From: a virus
Direction: 5' to 3' (one strand)
IMG/VR virus record: IMGVR_UViG_3300035670_001121
Span: 1-26,103 of that record
Length of the DNA: 26,103 bases
How positions within the stretch are numbered: position 1 is the first letter of the stretch; each line of letters begins with the position of its first letter. The notes beneath the pieces were generated by a model. The model did no database searches. It saw only the letters and a program-made list of their open reading frames with translations, and was not told where the DNA came from. Below are positions 8,481 to 15,853 of this stretch, one piece after another. The translations under genes and the position numbers were made by a program.

Positions 8481-9935
8481 ATGGCACTGCAAGACGCACT
8501 TGGCACGACAGGCGACCCGATCACACGGGCTATGGGCGCTGTGTATGGCCGCAAACCTGCTGAAACGCAGACGCCAGAGCAGGGTATGCAAAGCAGGATA
8601 GCGCGTGGCACGATTGCTGAAGAGCAACTTCCATCACTTATGGAGGCTCAACGTGCAGAAGCAGAAACTTCGCAAAAGGACATCGCTCAAAAGCGTACGG
8701 CTATGGCTACGCGTGGCAAAGAGATCGGTGATGTCTTCGCTACAAAAGAACGAGAACTTGTCGAGTCACCTGAGTATCGTCAGAAAGACATACCAGCATT
8801 TGAGCCAAGCGCTGCGAACTTGGAAGACATCAGAAACGTGCTTGGTCTTAGTATTGTTGCTGGTTTCCTTACTGGTGGTGCTAGTAAGCGGTCAGGGATG
8901 GCTGCTATGGCAGCTCTTAACGGTGCTGTAGAAGGATTTAGGCAAGGTAGGCAAGACGTCTACAAGCGAGAAATTGATGTCTTTGCTAAGAACGTAGAGG
9001 CTATTAAAGAAAATAATAAGCAAACCCTTGAGCGATTTAATAGGGCTATGGGTTTGTTGCAGACTGATCGCAAGGCTGCTGAAGGTGAGTTAAAGGTGCT
9101 GGAGGCTGAGGTGCAAAACAGTGTGGCTGCTGCTGCACTGAGGCAAGGCCAGTACAAACAAGCTCAAGATGCTTTGTTTAAGGCTGTGGAAGGCTCTGAT
9201 CGTGCTTCTCAAACGATGTTGCAATTGAAGCAGCAGGCAGAGTTACGGCGTGAGCAAATGGCTTTGCAAAAACAAATTGCTGATAACAATGCTGCATTAA
9301 GGCGCGACCTTGCTGAGCAAAAAGCAAGCCAAGGATCATTAAAGCCTGGTGCTGACGTTACTAAGAAGTTTGTTGCTGACAATGTGCTTGTTGCTGACAT
9401 CAACGACTTAATAAACGATTTAAGAAACCCATCGCTTGCTCAAAAAATCCAGCAAACAAGGCCGCAAGAGTGGGCAACAGAACAAGGCGGTACATTGCTT
9501 GCGCAAGTTATACAGACTGAGCGCGACCCAGAAGTTCGCCAGTTCATGACCAAAATTATTCGCATGAGGAATAAATATTACTTAGACCAGTCAGGTAAAG
9601 CTGTGACTGGTGCTGAGGCATTGCGAAATTATGGTGCGGTTCCTCAGCCTGGCGATACGCCAGAAGTCATCAATGAAAAACTTAAGATCATGTCTGGAGG
9701 AATCCAGGACACGATTAATGTCTATAGGCAAATGTTTACTGGTTTACCAGCAATTCAGGTAAGACCAGGTATGAATACTGGTGTTACTCAAGGCGAAAAA
9801 GTAAACCCTTATCAAACAGCAGCTCCAGTTTTGATGCAACAAGCGCCACAAGCAGGGCCACAAGAAGGGCAAGAAGCAACTTCTAAGTCTGGCAAACCAA
9901 TGGTGTTTCGTAACGGGGCATGGGAGTACAAGTAA
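8481..9935 (+). CDS. coiled-coil internal virion protein, function unknown
   Basis: This 484-residue protein starts two bases after the upstream stop. It is mostly helical: a charged N-terminal part, a hydrophobic Gly-rich segment near residues 117-143 (IRNVLGLSIVAGFLTGGASK), then long coiled coil from about 150 to 285 rich in Gln, Glu, Lys and Ala. The C-terminal third is more globular (FVADNVLVADINDLINDLRN). A single membrane-active helix followed by coiled coil recalls phage ejection proteins that insert into the host envelope, but this is inference. Its TAA overlaps the next ATG by one base. Confidence 0.65.
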   Translation: MALQDALGTTGDPITRAMGAVYGRKPAETQTPEQGMQSRIARGTIAEEQLPSLMEAQRAEAETSQKDIAQKRTAMATRGKEIGDVFATKERELVESPEYRQKDIPAFEPSAANLEDIRNVLGLSIVAGFLTGGASKRSGMAAMAALNGAVEGFRQGRQDVYKREIDVFAKNVEAIKENNKQTLERFNRAMGLLQTDRKAAEGELKVLEAEVQNSVAAAALRQGQYKQAQDALFKAVEGSDRASQTMLQLKQQAELRREQMALQKQIADNNAALRRDLAEQKASQGSLKPGADVTKKFVADNVLVADINDLINDLRNPSLAQKIQQTRPQEWATEQGGTLLAQVIQTERDPEVRQFMTKIIRMRNKYYLDQSGKAVTGAEALRNYGAVPQPGDTPEVINEKLKIMSGGIQDTINVYRQMFTGLPAIQVRPGMNTGVTQGEKVNPYQTAAPVLMQQAPQAGPQEGQEATSKSGKPMVFRNGAWEYK

Positions 9936-12601
9936 TGGCTGCTGTACCTGAAGACGATCTTCCTGATTCTTTGCGCGGAAAATCAGTTCCACAAGATGAC
10001 TTGCCTGCGTCAAGCGTACCTAGCCTTGAGCCGCAACCAAAACCAAAAGAAAAGTCATTACTGGAACGTGGCAAGGAGTTTGTCGGTTCAGCGTTAGGTG
10101 GTGCAACGGTTGGCGCAGTGGCTCCAGAGTTAACGATTGGTGCTGGTTTGGCAGCGTCTGCATTTCCTCCTACCGCCCCGCTTGGCCCTCCGCTTATTGC
10201 TGCTGGTAACGTCATGCGTGGCGCAAGGCTTGCGTCTGCTGGTGCCGGAGCGCTATCTGGCGCTGCTGGAGAAGCCGCTGCTCAAGCAACAGAAATGGCT
10301 GGTGGTGGCCCTAAGACGCAAGAGATGGCAAGGTTTGGTGCAGAGATTGTTGCGCCTGAAACCGGAAGATTCATTAGCCGTTTTGCTGGTCGCATGGCTC
10401 CTACAGGTTATGTACAAGACGCATCAACGGCTATGCGCTCTATGCTTATGCCAAGCACCTCAACAGAAACATTGGCTAGGCAAGCAGCAGTGGAAAGACT
10501 GCAAGGCAAGATGCGAGGCGGTGCGCCTGCAACTGATATATCTGCTCAGACTCGTGTTTACGAATCAGCTAAACAACGAATCATGGAGCAACAACAACGC
10601 TTGCAAAATGATTTTCAACGGGCTGAAGGTGACGCTAATCGTGCAGCGCAAGACATACTTGGTGCAGCAGAGCAGCAAGTAGGAAGGCTACAAAGCCAGT
10701 TTGAAAGCGCCATGATGCGGCTTGAAAAGGCAGAGCAAGAGCGATCAGGATTAGCTTTGCTAAATGCTAAGAATGAAGCAGATCGTATTCTTGCTAAGGC
10801 TGCGCAAGATGACCCTGTGATTAGGCGCAATGCTCAACAGCAAGCTGATGCCATCATGCAGCAAGGTCAAAGGCAAGCAGAGCAAATACTTAGCCAAGCA
10901 AGCGAAAGGGCTGCAAGACTGCGTGAAGTTGCGTCAAGAACAAGGCAGCGCGGTGAAGAAAGGCTTACGCAGGCCAGAGGTCAGTTTGGAACTATTGGTG
11001 AGCCCGTCAATGTTGCCGACATAGGTAGTGAGTTGCGAGGCTTGGTTGATACGCGCTTGCAATCATTGCGCTCTGCAAGGCAAAAAGCGGCAGATACAAA
11101 CATGAGTGATGCCTTTGCTCAAGCAGAGGCTAGAGAAAAATCAGGCTCTCGCATCAAACAAACACAAGCGTTTAATGCTGGCCTTGAACAGATTAACGAC
11201 ATCTTGCGTAACCCAGATACCAAGATGTCTAACGTCAATCTTCCTCAGATACGCGATCAACTCAATCGAGTCAAGAGTGCAATCACTGGACGCACAGTTG
11301 CTGAAGATGGTTCGGTTATAGACCGCGAGGTCAGTTTTAGATCATTAGAATATTTACGTCGATTCCTTGGTGATCGTGCTGCCGGACTTCCTGCTGAAGG
11401 TTTTGATGCTATTGGTCAACAACAAGCCGGTCAACTCAAAGCGATTGTGGAAAACATTCAACGTGAGTTTGTTCCTGGTTTTGGTAAAGCGCTTGATCAG
11501 TATCGTATTGATAGCGAACCTATTAGTCAGTTCAAGAGCAGGTTTGGCAAAGCGTTAACAGGCCGAGAAGACTTTGACTTTAGTCGGTTTACGACATTTG
11601 CGGCTGACTTACCGAGCCAAATCTTTAAGAACAGAGATACCGTTAATGAAGCTATTGCGCTTGCAGGTGGTAACGAAGCAGCAGTAGAAAAACTAGCCCG
11701 TTCTTTTGTTGCAGACCAACTGCAAAGCAAGGGTGGTAAAGATATACAAAACTTTATCTTTGCTAATCGTGGTTGGCTTGAACGTTTCCCGCAGTTGCGC
11801 CAAGACTTGCAGGGTTATGCAGGTACGCTTGGTACGGCTGAATCGGTTGCTGGCCGTAGAGAAAAATTGGCATCAGCATTGCGTACAGAGATGAGCGCTC
11901 TTCCAGGTAAAGCACAAACAGAAGCCGCTAAGTTACAAGCGCAAGCAGCAAAAGAAGCTGGTCGCATTGAAAGCGCTGGTGAACGTGAAGCGTCTAAAGC
12001 GATGGCAGGCGCTGAAAGGCTTGCCAAAGAAGCGGAAGTTTCTGGAACAAAAGAAGCTGAACGTCTTGCTAGCTTGTTAGAAAGCCAAAGAACATCAGGC
12101 GCTGCGGAAATAGCTAAGCAACGAACAGCAATCATGTCTGAGGCAGAAAAGAAAGCTAAGGGTTTGATGCCAGAAGCGATTGCTACGCCAGAGCAGGCGG
12201 TGCAAATGGTTCTTGGTTCTAAGAACCCTGCGCAAACCATTGAAGCAATGCTTACGGGTGCCAAGTCCATCGAAGATATTCGTAAGCTATCTGCATATCT
12301 TGGTACAGACAGAAACACTAAAAACGACTTTGTAAAAGCCTTAGAGATTTCGTTATCTCGTGTATCGCCTCAGAAACTTAACGATGTGTTTGAGCGCAAT
12401 GTTGTACCGGCGCTTGAAGGCTCCGCTTTAGTAGGGCCAAAACAGATCAACCAATTACGCCAGCAGATACAAGTTATTAACCGAGTGATCGATCCTGATC
12501 GCCGTGTGGAGGCTGCGGTTCGTTTGCTGCGTGCTGTAGGCGCTGGAACAACTGGCGCTCTTACTGCCGAGCCTGTTGGTTCATTATTAGGGAGCCGATA
12601 A
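9935..12601 (+). CDS. large coiled-coil internal virion protein
   Basis: I choose the ATG at 9935 (888 residues) because it shares a TAATG junction with the upstream stop, as other genes here do; an in-frame ATG at 9920 would add five residues. An acidic N-terminus carries two DDLP motifs. Residues about 45-115 are Gly/Ala-rich and hydrophobic with small-xxx-small spacing (GSALGGATVGAVAPELTIG), a candidate membrane-inserting segment. Two long Gln/Glu/Arg/Ala coiled-coil arrays follow, at about 205-370 and 640-760, with a more globular part between them (FSRFTTFAADLPSQIFKNR). It completes the run of probable internal or ejection proteins. No enzyme motif is recognised. Confidence 0.65.
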   Translation: MAAVPEDDLPDSLRGKSVPQDDLPASSVPSLEPQPKPKEKSLLERGKEFVGSALGGATVGAVAPELTIGAGLAASAFPPTAPLGPPLIAAGNVMRGARLASAGAGALSGAAGEAAAQATEMAGGGPKTQEMARFGAEIVAPETGRFISRFAGRMAPTGYVQDASTAMRSMLMPSTSTETLARQAAVERLQGKMRGGAPATDISAQTRVYESAKQRIMEQQQRLQNDFQRAEGDANRAAQDILGAAEQQVGRLQSQFESAMMRLEKAEQERSGLALLNAKNEADRILAKAAQDDPVIRRNAQQQADAIMQQGQRQAEQILSQASERAARLREVASRTRQRGEERLTQARGQFGTIGEPVNVADIGSELRGLVDTRLQSLRSARQKAADTNMSDAFAQAEAREKSGSRIKQTQAFNAGLEQINDILRNPDTKMSNVNLPQIRDQLNRVKSAITGRTVAEDGSVIDREVSFRSLEYLRRFLGDRAAGLPAEGFDAIGQQQAGQLKAIVENIQREFVPGFGKALDQYRIDSEPISQFKSRFGKALTGREDFDFSRFTTFAADLPSQIFKNRDTVNEAIALAGGNEAAVEKLARSFVADQLQSKGGKDIQNFIFANRGWLERFPQLRQDLQGYAGTLGTAESVAGRREKLASALRTEMSALPGKAQTEAAKLQAQAAKEAGRIESAGEREASKAMAGAERLAKEAEVSGTKEAERLASLLESQRTSGAAEIAKQRTAIMSEAEKKAKGLMPEAIATPEQAVQMVLGSKNPAQTIEAMLTGAKSIEDIRKLSAYLGTDRNTKNDFVKALEISLSRVSPQKLNDVFERNVVPALEGSALVGPKQINQLRQQIQVINRVIDPDRRVEAAVRLLRAVGAGTTGALTAEPVGSLLGSR

Positions 12602-12783
12602 TGCCACTCAAAAAAGGTAGTAGTCAGAAAACAATCTCCAGCAATATCGGAGAGATAGTGCGAAGTTTCAAAGAAAGTGGCAAGATTGGCACCAGCCGAC
12701 CTGCCAGTAAACGTGCAGCAGTCAAGCAGGCTGCGGCCATAGCTTATTCAACGGCTCGCAAAACGAAGAGAGGTATGCGATGA
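12601..12783 (+). CDS. small basic phage protein, DUF6496-like
   Basis: This 60-residue basic protein begins MPLKKGSSQKTISSNIGEI and ends with an AAVKQAAAIAYSTARKTKRG helix. That layout (MPL-KKG-SQK-IS-N-I near the start, K-QA-AIA-S-A-K near the end) matches small phage proteins of the DUF6496 kind, with an extra insertion in the middle. Function is unknown; the strong positive charge suggests nucleic-acid contact. It starts with a TAATG overlap and its TGA overlaps the next ATG (ATGA). Confidence 0.65.
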   Translation: MPLKKGSSQKTISSNIGEIVRSFKESGKIGTSRPASKRAAVKQAAAIAYSTARKTKRGMR

Positions 12784-12959
12784 ACTACGATGGCATGATG
12801 AAAGCTGAAGGTAATAAAGAGATGAAGCGTCAGGAAGCGCAAGCCGCTGAAGCAGGGCGCAATGAGGTTGCAGGTTCGCTTGCAGCACAACGTGCGCTTG
12901 GCCGCCAGCCTATGAACAAGATGCCTGAGCGTCAGCCCAAGCGTCGCATGATGCGGTGA
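12780..12959 (+). CDS. small basic protein, unknown function
   Basis: This 59-residue ORF starts MNYDGMMKAEGNKEMKRQEA and ends MPERQPKRRMMR. Its ATG overlaps the upstream stop (ATGA) and its TGA overlaps the GTG of the following gene (GTGA), which is why I accept it despite its length. It is helical, Met/Arg/Gln/Ala-rich and basic. No family is recognised. It belongs to the run of tiny genes between the large virion proteins and the lysis cassette. Confidence 0.6.
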   Translation: MNYDGMMKAEGNKEMKRQEAQAAEAGRNEVAGSLAAQRALGRQPMNKMPERQPKRRMMR

Positions 12960-13165
12960 AGCGCAAGCAATCGGGCATAAACCCTGACTTAGAGGCTGCG
13001 ATAAGCAAACTCTTGGCTGAAGTCATGGCAGACCCTGAAGCAAGCCTTACAGACAAGTCAAAGATTATTGATCGAGCATTGAAGTTAGAAGCTATTCGCC
13101 TGAAAGCTAGTGATGCTGACTGGGGAAGAGGTTTCATGGATGAAGACGAAGATGAAGATAGTTAA
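12956..13165 (+). CDS. conserved small phage protein, unknown function
   Basis: This 69-residue protein uses a GTG start overlapping the upstream TGA (GTGA). The core reads as two helices (NPDLEAAISKLLAEVMADPE; LTDKSKIIDRALKLEAIRLK) followed by DWGRGF and a very acidic tail (DEDEDEDS). I recall similar short proteins in other podovirus-like genomes without a known role. The first half is basic and the tail strongly acidic. The gene is followed by a 40-base gap containing a small inverted repeat before the membrane protein at 13206. Confidence 0.6.
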   Translation: MKRKQSGINPDLEAAISKLLAEVMADPEASLTDKSKIIDRALKLEAIRLKASDADWGRGFMDEDEDEDS

Positions 13166-13185
13166 GGTAGACTAGATAACCTTAA
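13162..13185. repeat. small inverted repeat in intergenic gap
   Basis: TTAAGGT (13162-13168) and ACCTTAA (13179-13185) are perfect inverted arms with a 10-base spacer, overlapping the stop codon of the preceding gene. The stem would be AT-rich and has no following T run, so it is more likely a protein-binding site or chance than a terminator. Confidence 0.3.
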
Positions 13186-13205
13186 TTAACCCCATGAGGC
13201 TGAAC

Positions 13206-13454
13206 ATGGATTCTAATCTTCTGTTGAAGGTAGTACGCATTAGTTTGAAGTTAGTGGTGGCGAGGGTGTTGACAATCTTGGCGTTGTCGATGACTTTTGC
13301 CTTAGCTTGCTGGACAATGTGGGGGCCGAGTTATGAGCGGATCGCCGCATTGCTTATCTTTGCCATCACAGTGTTTTTACCATCCTTAATGAAGGAAACA
13401 AAGCATGATGACGATGACGAAAGTGGTGAGCAAACAGGTGGTGCTAAAGCCTAG
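13206..13454 (+). CDS. small two-TM membrane protein, holin-like candidate
   Basis: The ATG at 13206 is chosen because GAGG (13196-13199) lies six bases before it; an in-frame ATG at 13194 has no such site. The 82-residue product has a hydrophobic segment at about residues 14-36 (VVARVLTILALSMTFALACW), a short loop, a second at about 45-60 (AALLIFAITVFLPSL), and an acidic, polar tail (KHDDDDESGEQTGG). Two membrane passes plus a charged C-terminus in a lysis region fit a class II holin or holin partner, but topology alone is weak evidence. Two other membrane proteins follow. Confidence 0.55.
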   Translation: MDSNLLLKVVRISLKLVVARVLTILALSMTFALACWTMWGPSYERIAALLIFAITVFLPSLMKETKHDDDDESGEQTGGAKA

Positions 13455-13572
13455 CCAAGGCACGACCAAGCAAGTCACCCCAAACTTCCAGCCTAAGTTC
13501 ACCAACGGTGCTCCTTGCTATGGCACCATGACTGCAGCGCAGCAATGGGGGAGCAAGAATGGCAGCCGTTAA
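13405..13572 (+). CDS. small protein overlapping both neighbours
   Basis: This 55-residue ORF begins MMTMTKVVSKQVVLKPSQGT and ends MTAAQQWGSKNGSR. It overlaps the membrane protein upstream by 50 bases and the next gene by 14, filling what would otherwise be a 104-base gap. AAGGA (13392-13396) is well placed before its ATG. A central NGAPCYGTMTAAQQWG segment looks like a real conserved motif rather than random sequence. No function is recognised. It could still be a shadow. Confidence 0.5.
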   Translation: MMTMTKVVSKQVVLKPSQGTTKQVTPNFQPKFTNGAPCYGTMTAAQQWGSKNGSR

Positions 13573-13915
13573 TCCTTTTGAGCCTGGTGGCAAGACCTAT
13601 CAAGGTTCCGCAACAACCACTTCGCAAGTGATAACGATTACACCAGATACGATTTGCAACCAATTACTGGTAGCTAATCACGCTCCTTCTGGTGCGGGTG
13701 CTCCAGTGTATTTTAGGATGTCAACAAGCGATCCTGCTGTGACTGTAGCCGCGCCAAGCGCAACGGCTCAGTATGCTTTAGTCAGCATTCAAGACGACAT
13801 CAGAACGTACACGATACCAGGCCAATGTAGTCCAACCGTTCCTTTGTATGTGGCTATCATTGCTGAATCAGGTACGGCAGAGGCTTACTTTACGCCAGGC
13901 AACGGGAAGTCATAA
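13559..13915 (+). CDS. small beta-rich protein, possible virion decoration
   Basis: This 118-residue protein starts behind a GGGGGAG ribosome site. Composition is typical of an all-beta virion domain: Thr, Ala, Val, Ser and Pro with repeated short strands (TSQVITITPDT; APVYFRMSTSD; RTYTIPGQCSPTVPLYVAII) ending in GTAEAYFTPG. There is no signal peptide or enzyme motif. It sits between membrane proteins, just before the holin-lysozyme pair. Role unknown; a minor structural or decoration protein is the best guess. Confidence 0.5.
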   Translation: MAAVNPFEPGGKTYQGSATTTSQVITITPDTICNQLLVANHAPSGAGAPVYFRMSTSDPAVTVAAPSATAQYALVSIQDDIRTYTIPGQCSPTVPLYVAIIAESGTAEAYFTPGNGKS

Positions 13916-13916
13916 C

Positions 13917-14090
13917 ATGGAAGTCTCAATGTCAGTGGTCATACAAGCCTTGATTGGTGCTGCTGCTGGAGCCTTTGGTGCTTATGTGGCTATTCGTTCA
14001 GACCTTGCCGAACTCAAGGCTAAGGTGGAGCATCTGCATATGACTGCCGACAAGGCGCATACACGCATTGACCAGATTCTGAACAAGTAA
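13917..14090 (+). CDS. single-TM plus coiled-coil small membrane protein
   Basis: I choose the ATG at 13917, one base after the upstream stop, over an in-frame ATG at 13848 inside that gene. The 57-residue product has one hydrophobic N-terminal segment (residues 8-26, IQALIGAAAGAFGAYVAIR) and then a short coiled coil (DLAELKAKVEHLHMTADKAH). This N-terminal anchor plus coiled coil resembles small lysis-associated or holin-partner proteins. Its TAA overlaps the ATG of the 3TM holin (TAATG), so the two are probably translated together. Confidence 0.6.
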   Translation: MEVSMSVVIQALIGAAAGAFGAYVAIRSDLAELKAKVEHLHMTADKAHTRIDQILNK

Positions 14091-14569
14091 TGTTTGACCT
14101 GCTATCAGGTGGTTTGCTTGGCAGTATCTTTGGTGGGCTGTTCAGGCTAGCACCAGAGGTGTTGAAGTTCCTCGATAAAAAGAATGAACGTCAGCATGAG
14201 CTGAACATGTTTCAGTTGCAGACCGATCTTGAGAAGATGCGCGGCACTTTTAAGATGGAAGAAAAGTATGTGGACTACAGTGTTCAGCAACTTGATACCA
14301 TCAAAGCGGCCTTTGAAGAACAGAGTCAAACGGCTCAAGCAGCGGGTTGGTTTGTGGCTGGCATCTCAGCGCTGGTTCGTCCAGGCATTACTTGGGCTAT
14401 CTTTGGCATGTATGCGGCAGTCAAGGCGGCTTCGCTTGTACTTGCGTTTCAAAGCAATGCGCCGTGGCATGAAGTGATTGTGAAGTGTTGGGATGAAGAT
14501 GATTTTGGACTCTTCACCATGATTCTTACGTTCTGGTTCGTTGGAAGAAGCATAGAGAAGTACAAGTGA
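14090..14569 (+). CDS. putative holin, GTA_holin_3TM type
   Basis: This 159-residue protein has a hydrophobic Gly-rich N-terminus (4-20), a charged helical middle (28-80), a membrane block at about 86-120 containing ALVRPGITWAIFGMYAAVKA, and a C-terminal FTMILTFWFVGRSIEK segment (142-157). The RP-x-x-T motif in the membrane block and the W/F-GRS-I-EK ending match the 3-TM holin family known from gene transfer agents and many proteobacterial phages. Such holins permeabilise the inner membrane and release the lysozyme. It is directly followed by the lysozyme gene with a GTGA overlap, which strongly supports the role. Confidence 0.65.
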   Translation: MFDLLSGGLLGSIFGGLFRLAPEVLKFLDKKNERQHELNMFQLQTDLEKMRGTFKMEEKYVDYSVQQLDTIKAAFEEQSQTAQAAGWFVAGISALVRPGITWAIFGMYAAVKAASLVLAFQSNAPWHEVIVKCWDEDDFGLFTMILTFWFVGRSIEKYK

Positions 14570-15033
14570 ATGAAGCGATTGAGCTTGCCATCAACGTACT
14601 CATCAAGCCCTTTGAAGGTTATGCTCGAAGGCTTCCTGACGGTGGTTGCTGTGCTTATCCTGACCCCGCTACTGGTGGCGACCCTTGGACTATTGGTTAT
14701 GGTTCTACTGGTCGTGATATTAGGCAATACACTGTCTGGTCAAAAGAACAGGCCGAAGCTGCCCTTCAGGAGCATGTCCGGCACTTCGTATCCGGACTGG
14801 TGAGACTATCACCAAGGCTTCTTTCTGCAAGCCCTAGACGTATTGCTGCAGTCATCAGTTGGGCTTATAACTGTGGCCTTGGTAACTACAGAATTTCTAC
14901 CTTCAAGAAACGCATTGACGCAAGCGACTGGGAGGGTGCAGCGGTGGAATGCCGCAAGTGGAACAAGGCTGCTGGCCGAGTGCTTCCAGGGTTGACTAGG
15001 CGTCGAGAAGCTGAAGCACTGATGATGAGGTAA
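14566..15033 (+). CDS. endolysin, T4-type lysozyme (GH24)
   Basis: This 155-residue muramidase hydrolyses the MurNAc-GlcNAc bond of peptidoglycan at lysis. It starts at GTG 14566, overlapping the holin stop (GTGA). The GH24 signature is clear: catalytic Glu17 in IKPFEGY, Asp33 in YPDPATGG, and Thr42 in PWTIGYGSTG. The C-terminal lobe has SWAYNCGLGNY, then STFKKRI and a GLTRRREAEALM ending typical of phage lysozymes. The E to T spacing is longer than in T4 lysozyme because of an inserted DGGCC loop. I see no signal peptide or SAR helix, so export should depend on the holin. Confidence 0.9.
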   Translation: MNEAIELAINVLIKPFEGYARRLPDGGCCAYPDPATGGDPWTIGYGSTGRDIRQYTVWSKEQAEAALQEHVRHFVSGLVRLSPRLLSASPRRIAAVISWAYNCGLGNYRISTFKKRIDASDWEGAAVECRKWNKAAGRVLPGLTRRREAEALMMR

Positions 15034-15035
15034 GC

Positions 15036-15281
15036 ATGGCAAACCCGATTGCAAAGACAACGCGTGGCAAAGGAAGGCACTTTCAGTCAGTGGCTGAAGG
15101 TGGTGGCATGACAGAGGCCGGCAGGAAGGCTTATAACAGGGCTACAGGCTCCAATCTGCAAGCGCCTGCACCTAACCCTTCAACGCCAAGAGAAAAGGCC
15201 AGGAAGAAGAGTTTCTGTGCTCGATCACGATCATGGTCTGGCCCTAGAGGCAAGGCCGCTCGCAGACGTTGGAGGTGTTAG
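15036..15281 (+). CDS. conserved basic phage protein, DUF6321-like
   Basis: This 81-residue Arg/Lys/Gly-rich protein has the pattern GGGMTEAGRKAYNRATGSNL then EKARKKSFCARSRSW and a C-terminal RRRWRC. The GLT-GRKAYN-TGSNL / KSFCAR / KRWNC layout is the hallmark of the DUF6321 family of small phage proteins; function unknown, probably nucleic-acid binding from the charge. GAGG sits five bases before the ATG. It follows the lysozyme by two bases and is followed directly by another basic phage protein. Confidence 0.75.
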   Translation: MANPIAKTTRGKGRHFQSVAEGGGMTEAGRKAYNRATGSNLQAPAPNPSTPREKARKKSFCARSRSWSGPRGKAARRRWRC

Positions 15282-15443
15282 GTGAAACAAGGACTGTACG
15301 CAAACATTCATGCCAAACGTGCTCGCATTGCAGCAGGCTCTGGCGAGAAAATGAGAAAGCCAGGTAGTAAAGGCTCCCCCACCGCCAAGAATTTTCGAGA
15401 ATCCGCAAAGACTGCGAAAAAAAACCGCCAGGGGAGGCGGTAA
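15282..15443 (+). CDS. conserved small basic phage protein
   Basis: This 53-residue protein starts at GTG 15282 behind GGAGG (15271-15275, spacer six). It reads MKQGLYANIHAKRARIAAGS then GEKMRKPGSKGSPTAKNF, a layout I recognise from small proteins in many podovirus-like genomes, usually next to DUF6321. It is rich in Lys, Arg, Ala and Gly and has no known function. Its last codons run through A8 (15417-15424), the complement of the U-tract of the leftward terminator; that also creates an A_AAA_AAC heptamer in frame. Confidence 0.7.
   Translation: MKQGLYANIHAKRARIAAGSGEKMRKPGSKGSPTAKNFRESAKTAKKNRQGRR
15417..15440 (-). terminator. intrinsic terminator of the leftward block
   Basis: Read leftward, CCGCC, a six-base loop and GGCGG (15440-15425) form a GC-rich stem followed at once by eight T residues (15424-15417). 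A flanking A:T pair can extend the stem to six. It lies about 100 bases beyond the last leftward gene (stop at 15539), so it should end leftward transcription before it runs into the convergent late genes. On the + strand no T run follows, so it is one-directional. Confidence 0.8.
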
Positions 15444-15481
15444 AAGCTCGTCGGAAAGAGCATTACTCAGAGGAGACAACA

Positions 15482-15592
15482 GTGAGGCTATCTGCTCGCT
15501 TGCCTCAAGCGCTTAACCTACTGGCAGATTCAGCGGAGTCACAATTCATTCTGCATGAGCGTGATCGCATCGTCAAGTCTAAAGATCACTAG
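15482..15592 (+). CDS. short protein at the end of the late block
   Basis: This 36-residue ORF starts at GTG 15482 behind AGGAG (15471-15475, spacer six), a good ribosome site. The product reads RLSARLPQALNLLADSAESQ with a charged tail. Its frame stays open upstream to 15371 without an ATG, overlapping the preceding gene in the -1 frame. Its 3' end overlaps the convergent nuclease gene by 54 bases. No family is recognised. It may be an independent gene or the -1 extension of the gene before it. Confidence 0.45.
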   Translation: MRLSARLPQALNLLADSAESQFILHERDRIVKSKDH

Positions 15593-15853
15593 ACTCTCCT
15601 TGCCATCAGCCCTGCAAATCACTACAGGCACCTTCTCACCCTTGGATGAAACTTTGGCCTGTTCCATCCATTCGTAGAGAGCAATCTTCCTACGACGCTT
15701 GCATTCGATCATAAACGGTCCTAGATCGATGTCTGAGCCTCCATCTCTTGCTTGCCCTAGTACACGAGTCACCTTCGTTCCTAAACGCTCTGTGAGGGCA
15801 TTACAGACCTCTCGCTCGTAACTGGCACCTCTCGTCTTGCCTAGCTTGCTCAA
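15539..15853 (-). CDS. PD-(D/E)XK nuclease, Holliday-junction-resolvase-like
   Basis: This 104-residue protein starts at TTG 15853, which overlaps the upstream stop (TTGA) and has a strong AAGGAG seven bases before it. The fold signature is clear: KTRGASYEREVCNAL helix, GQARDGGSDID with Asp41/Asp43, then IECKRRR with Glu50 and Lys52, the D...ExK centre of restriction-like nucleases. A conserved WMEQA helix and VVICRADGKE strand follow. Size and motif order fit archaeal-type Hjc or phage resolvases that cut branched DNA. It is the last gene of the leftward recombination block, where branch resolution before packaging would be needed. Substrate is inferred. Confidence 0.75.
   Translation of the reverse strand: MSKLGKTRGASYEREVCNALTERLGTKVTRVLGQARDGGSDIDLGPFMIECKRRRKIALYEWMEQAKVSSKGEKVPVVICRADGKESLVIFRLDDAITLMQNEL

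Noticed and set aside
13848-13916. Longer start for the one-TM protein at 13848
   Set aside because: The added part lies inside the preceding gene and is not membrane-like; ATG 13917 directly follows that gene's stop.
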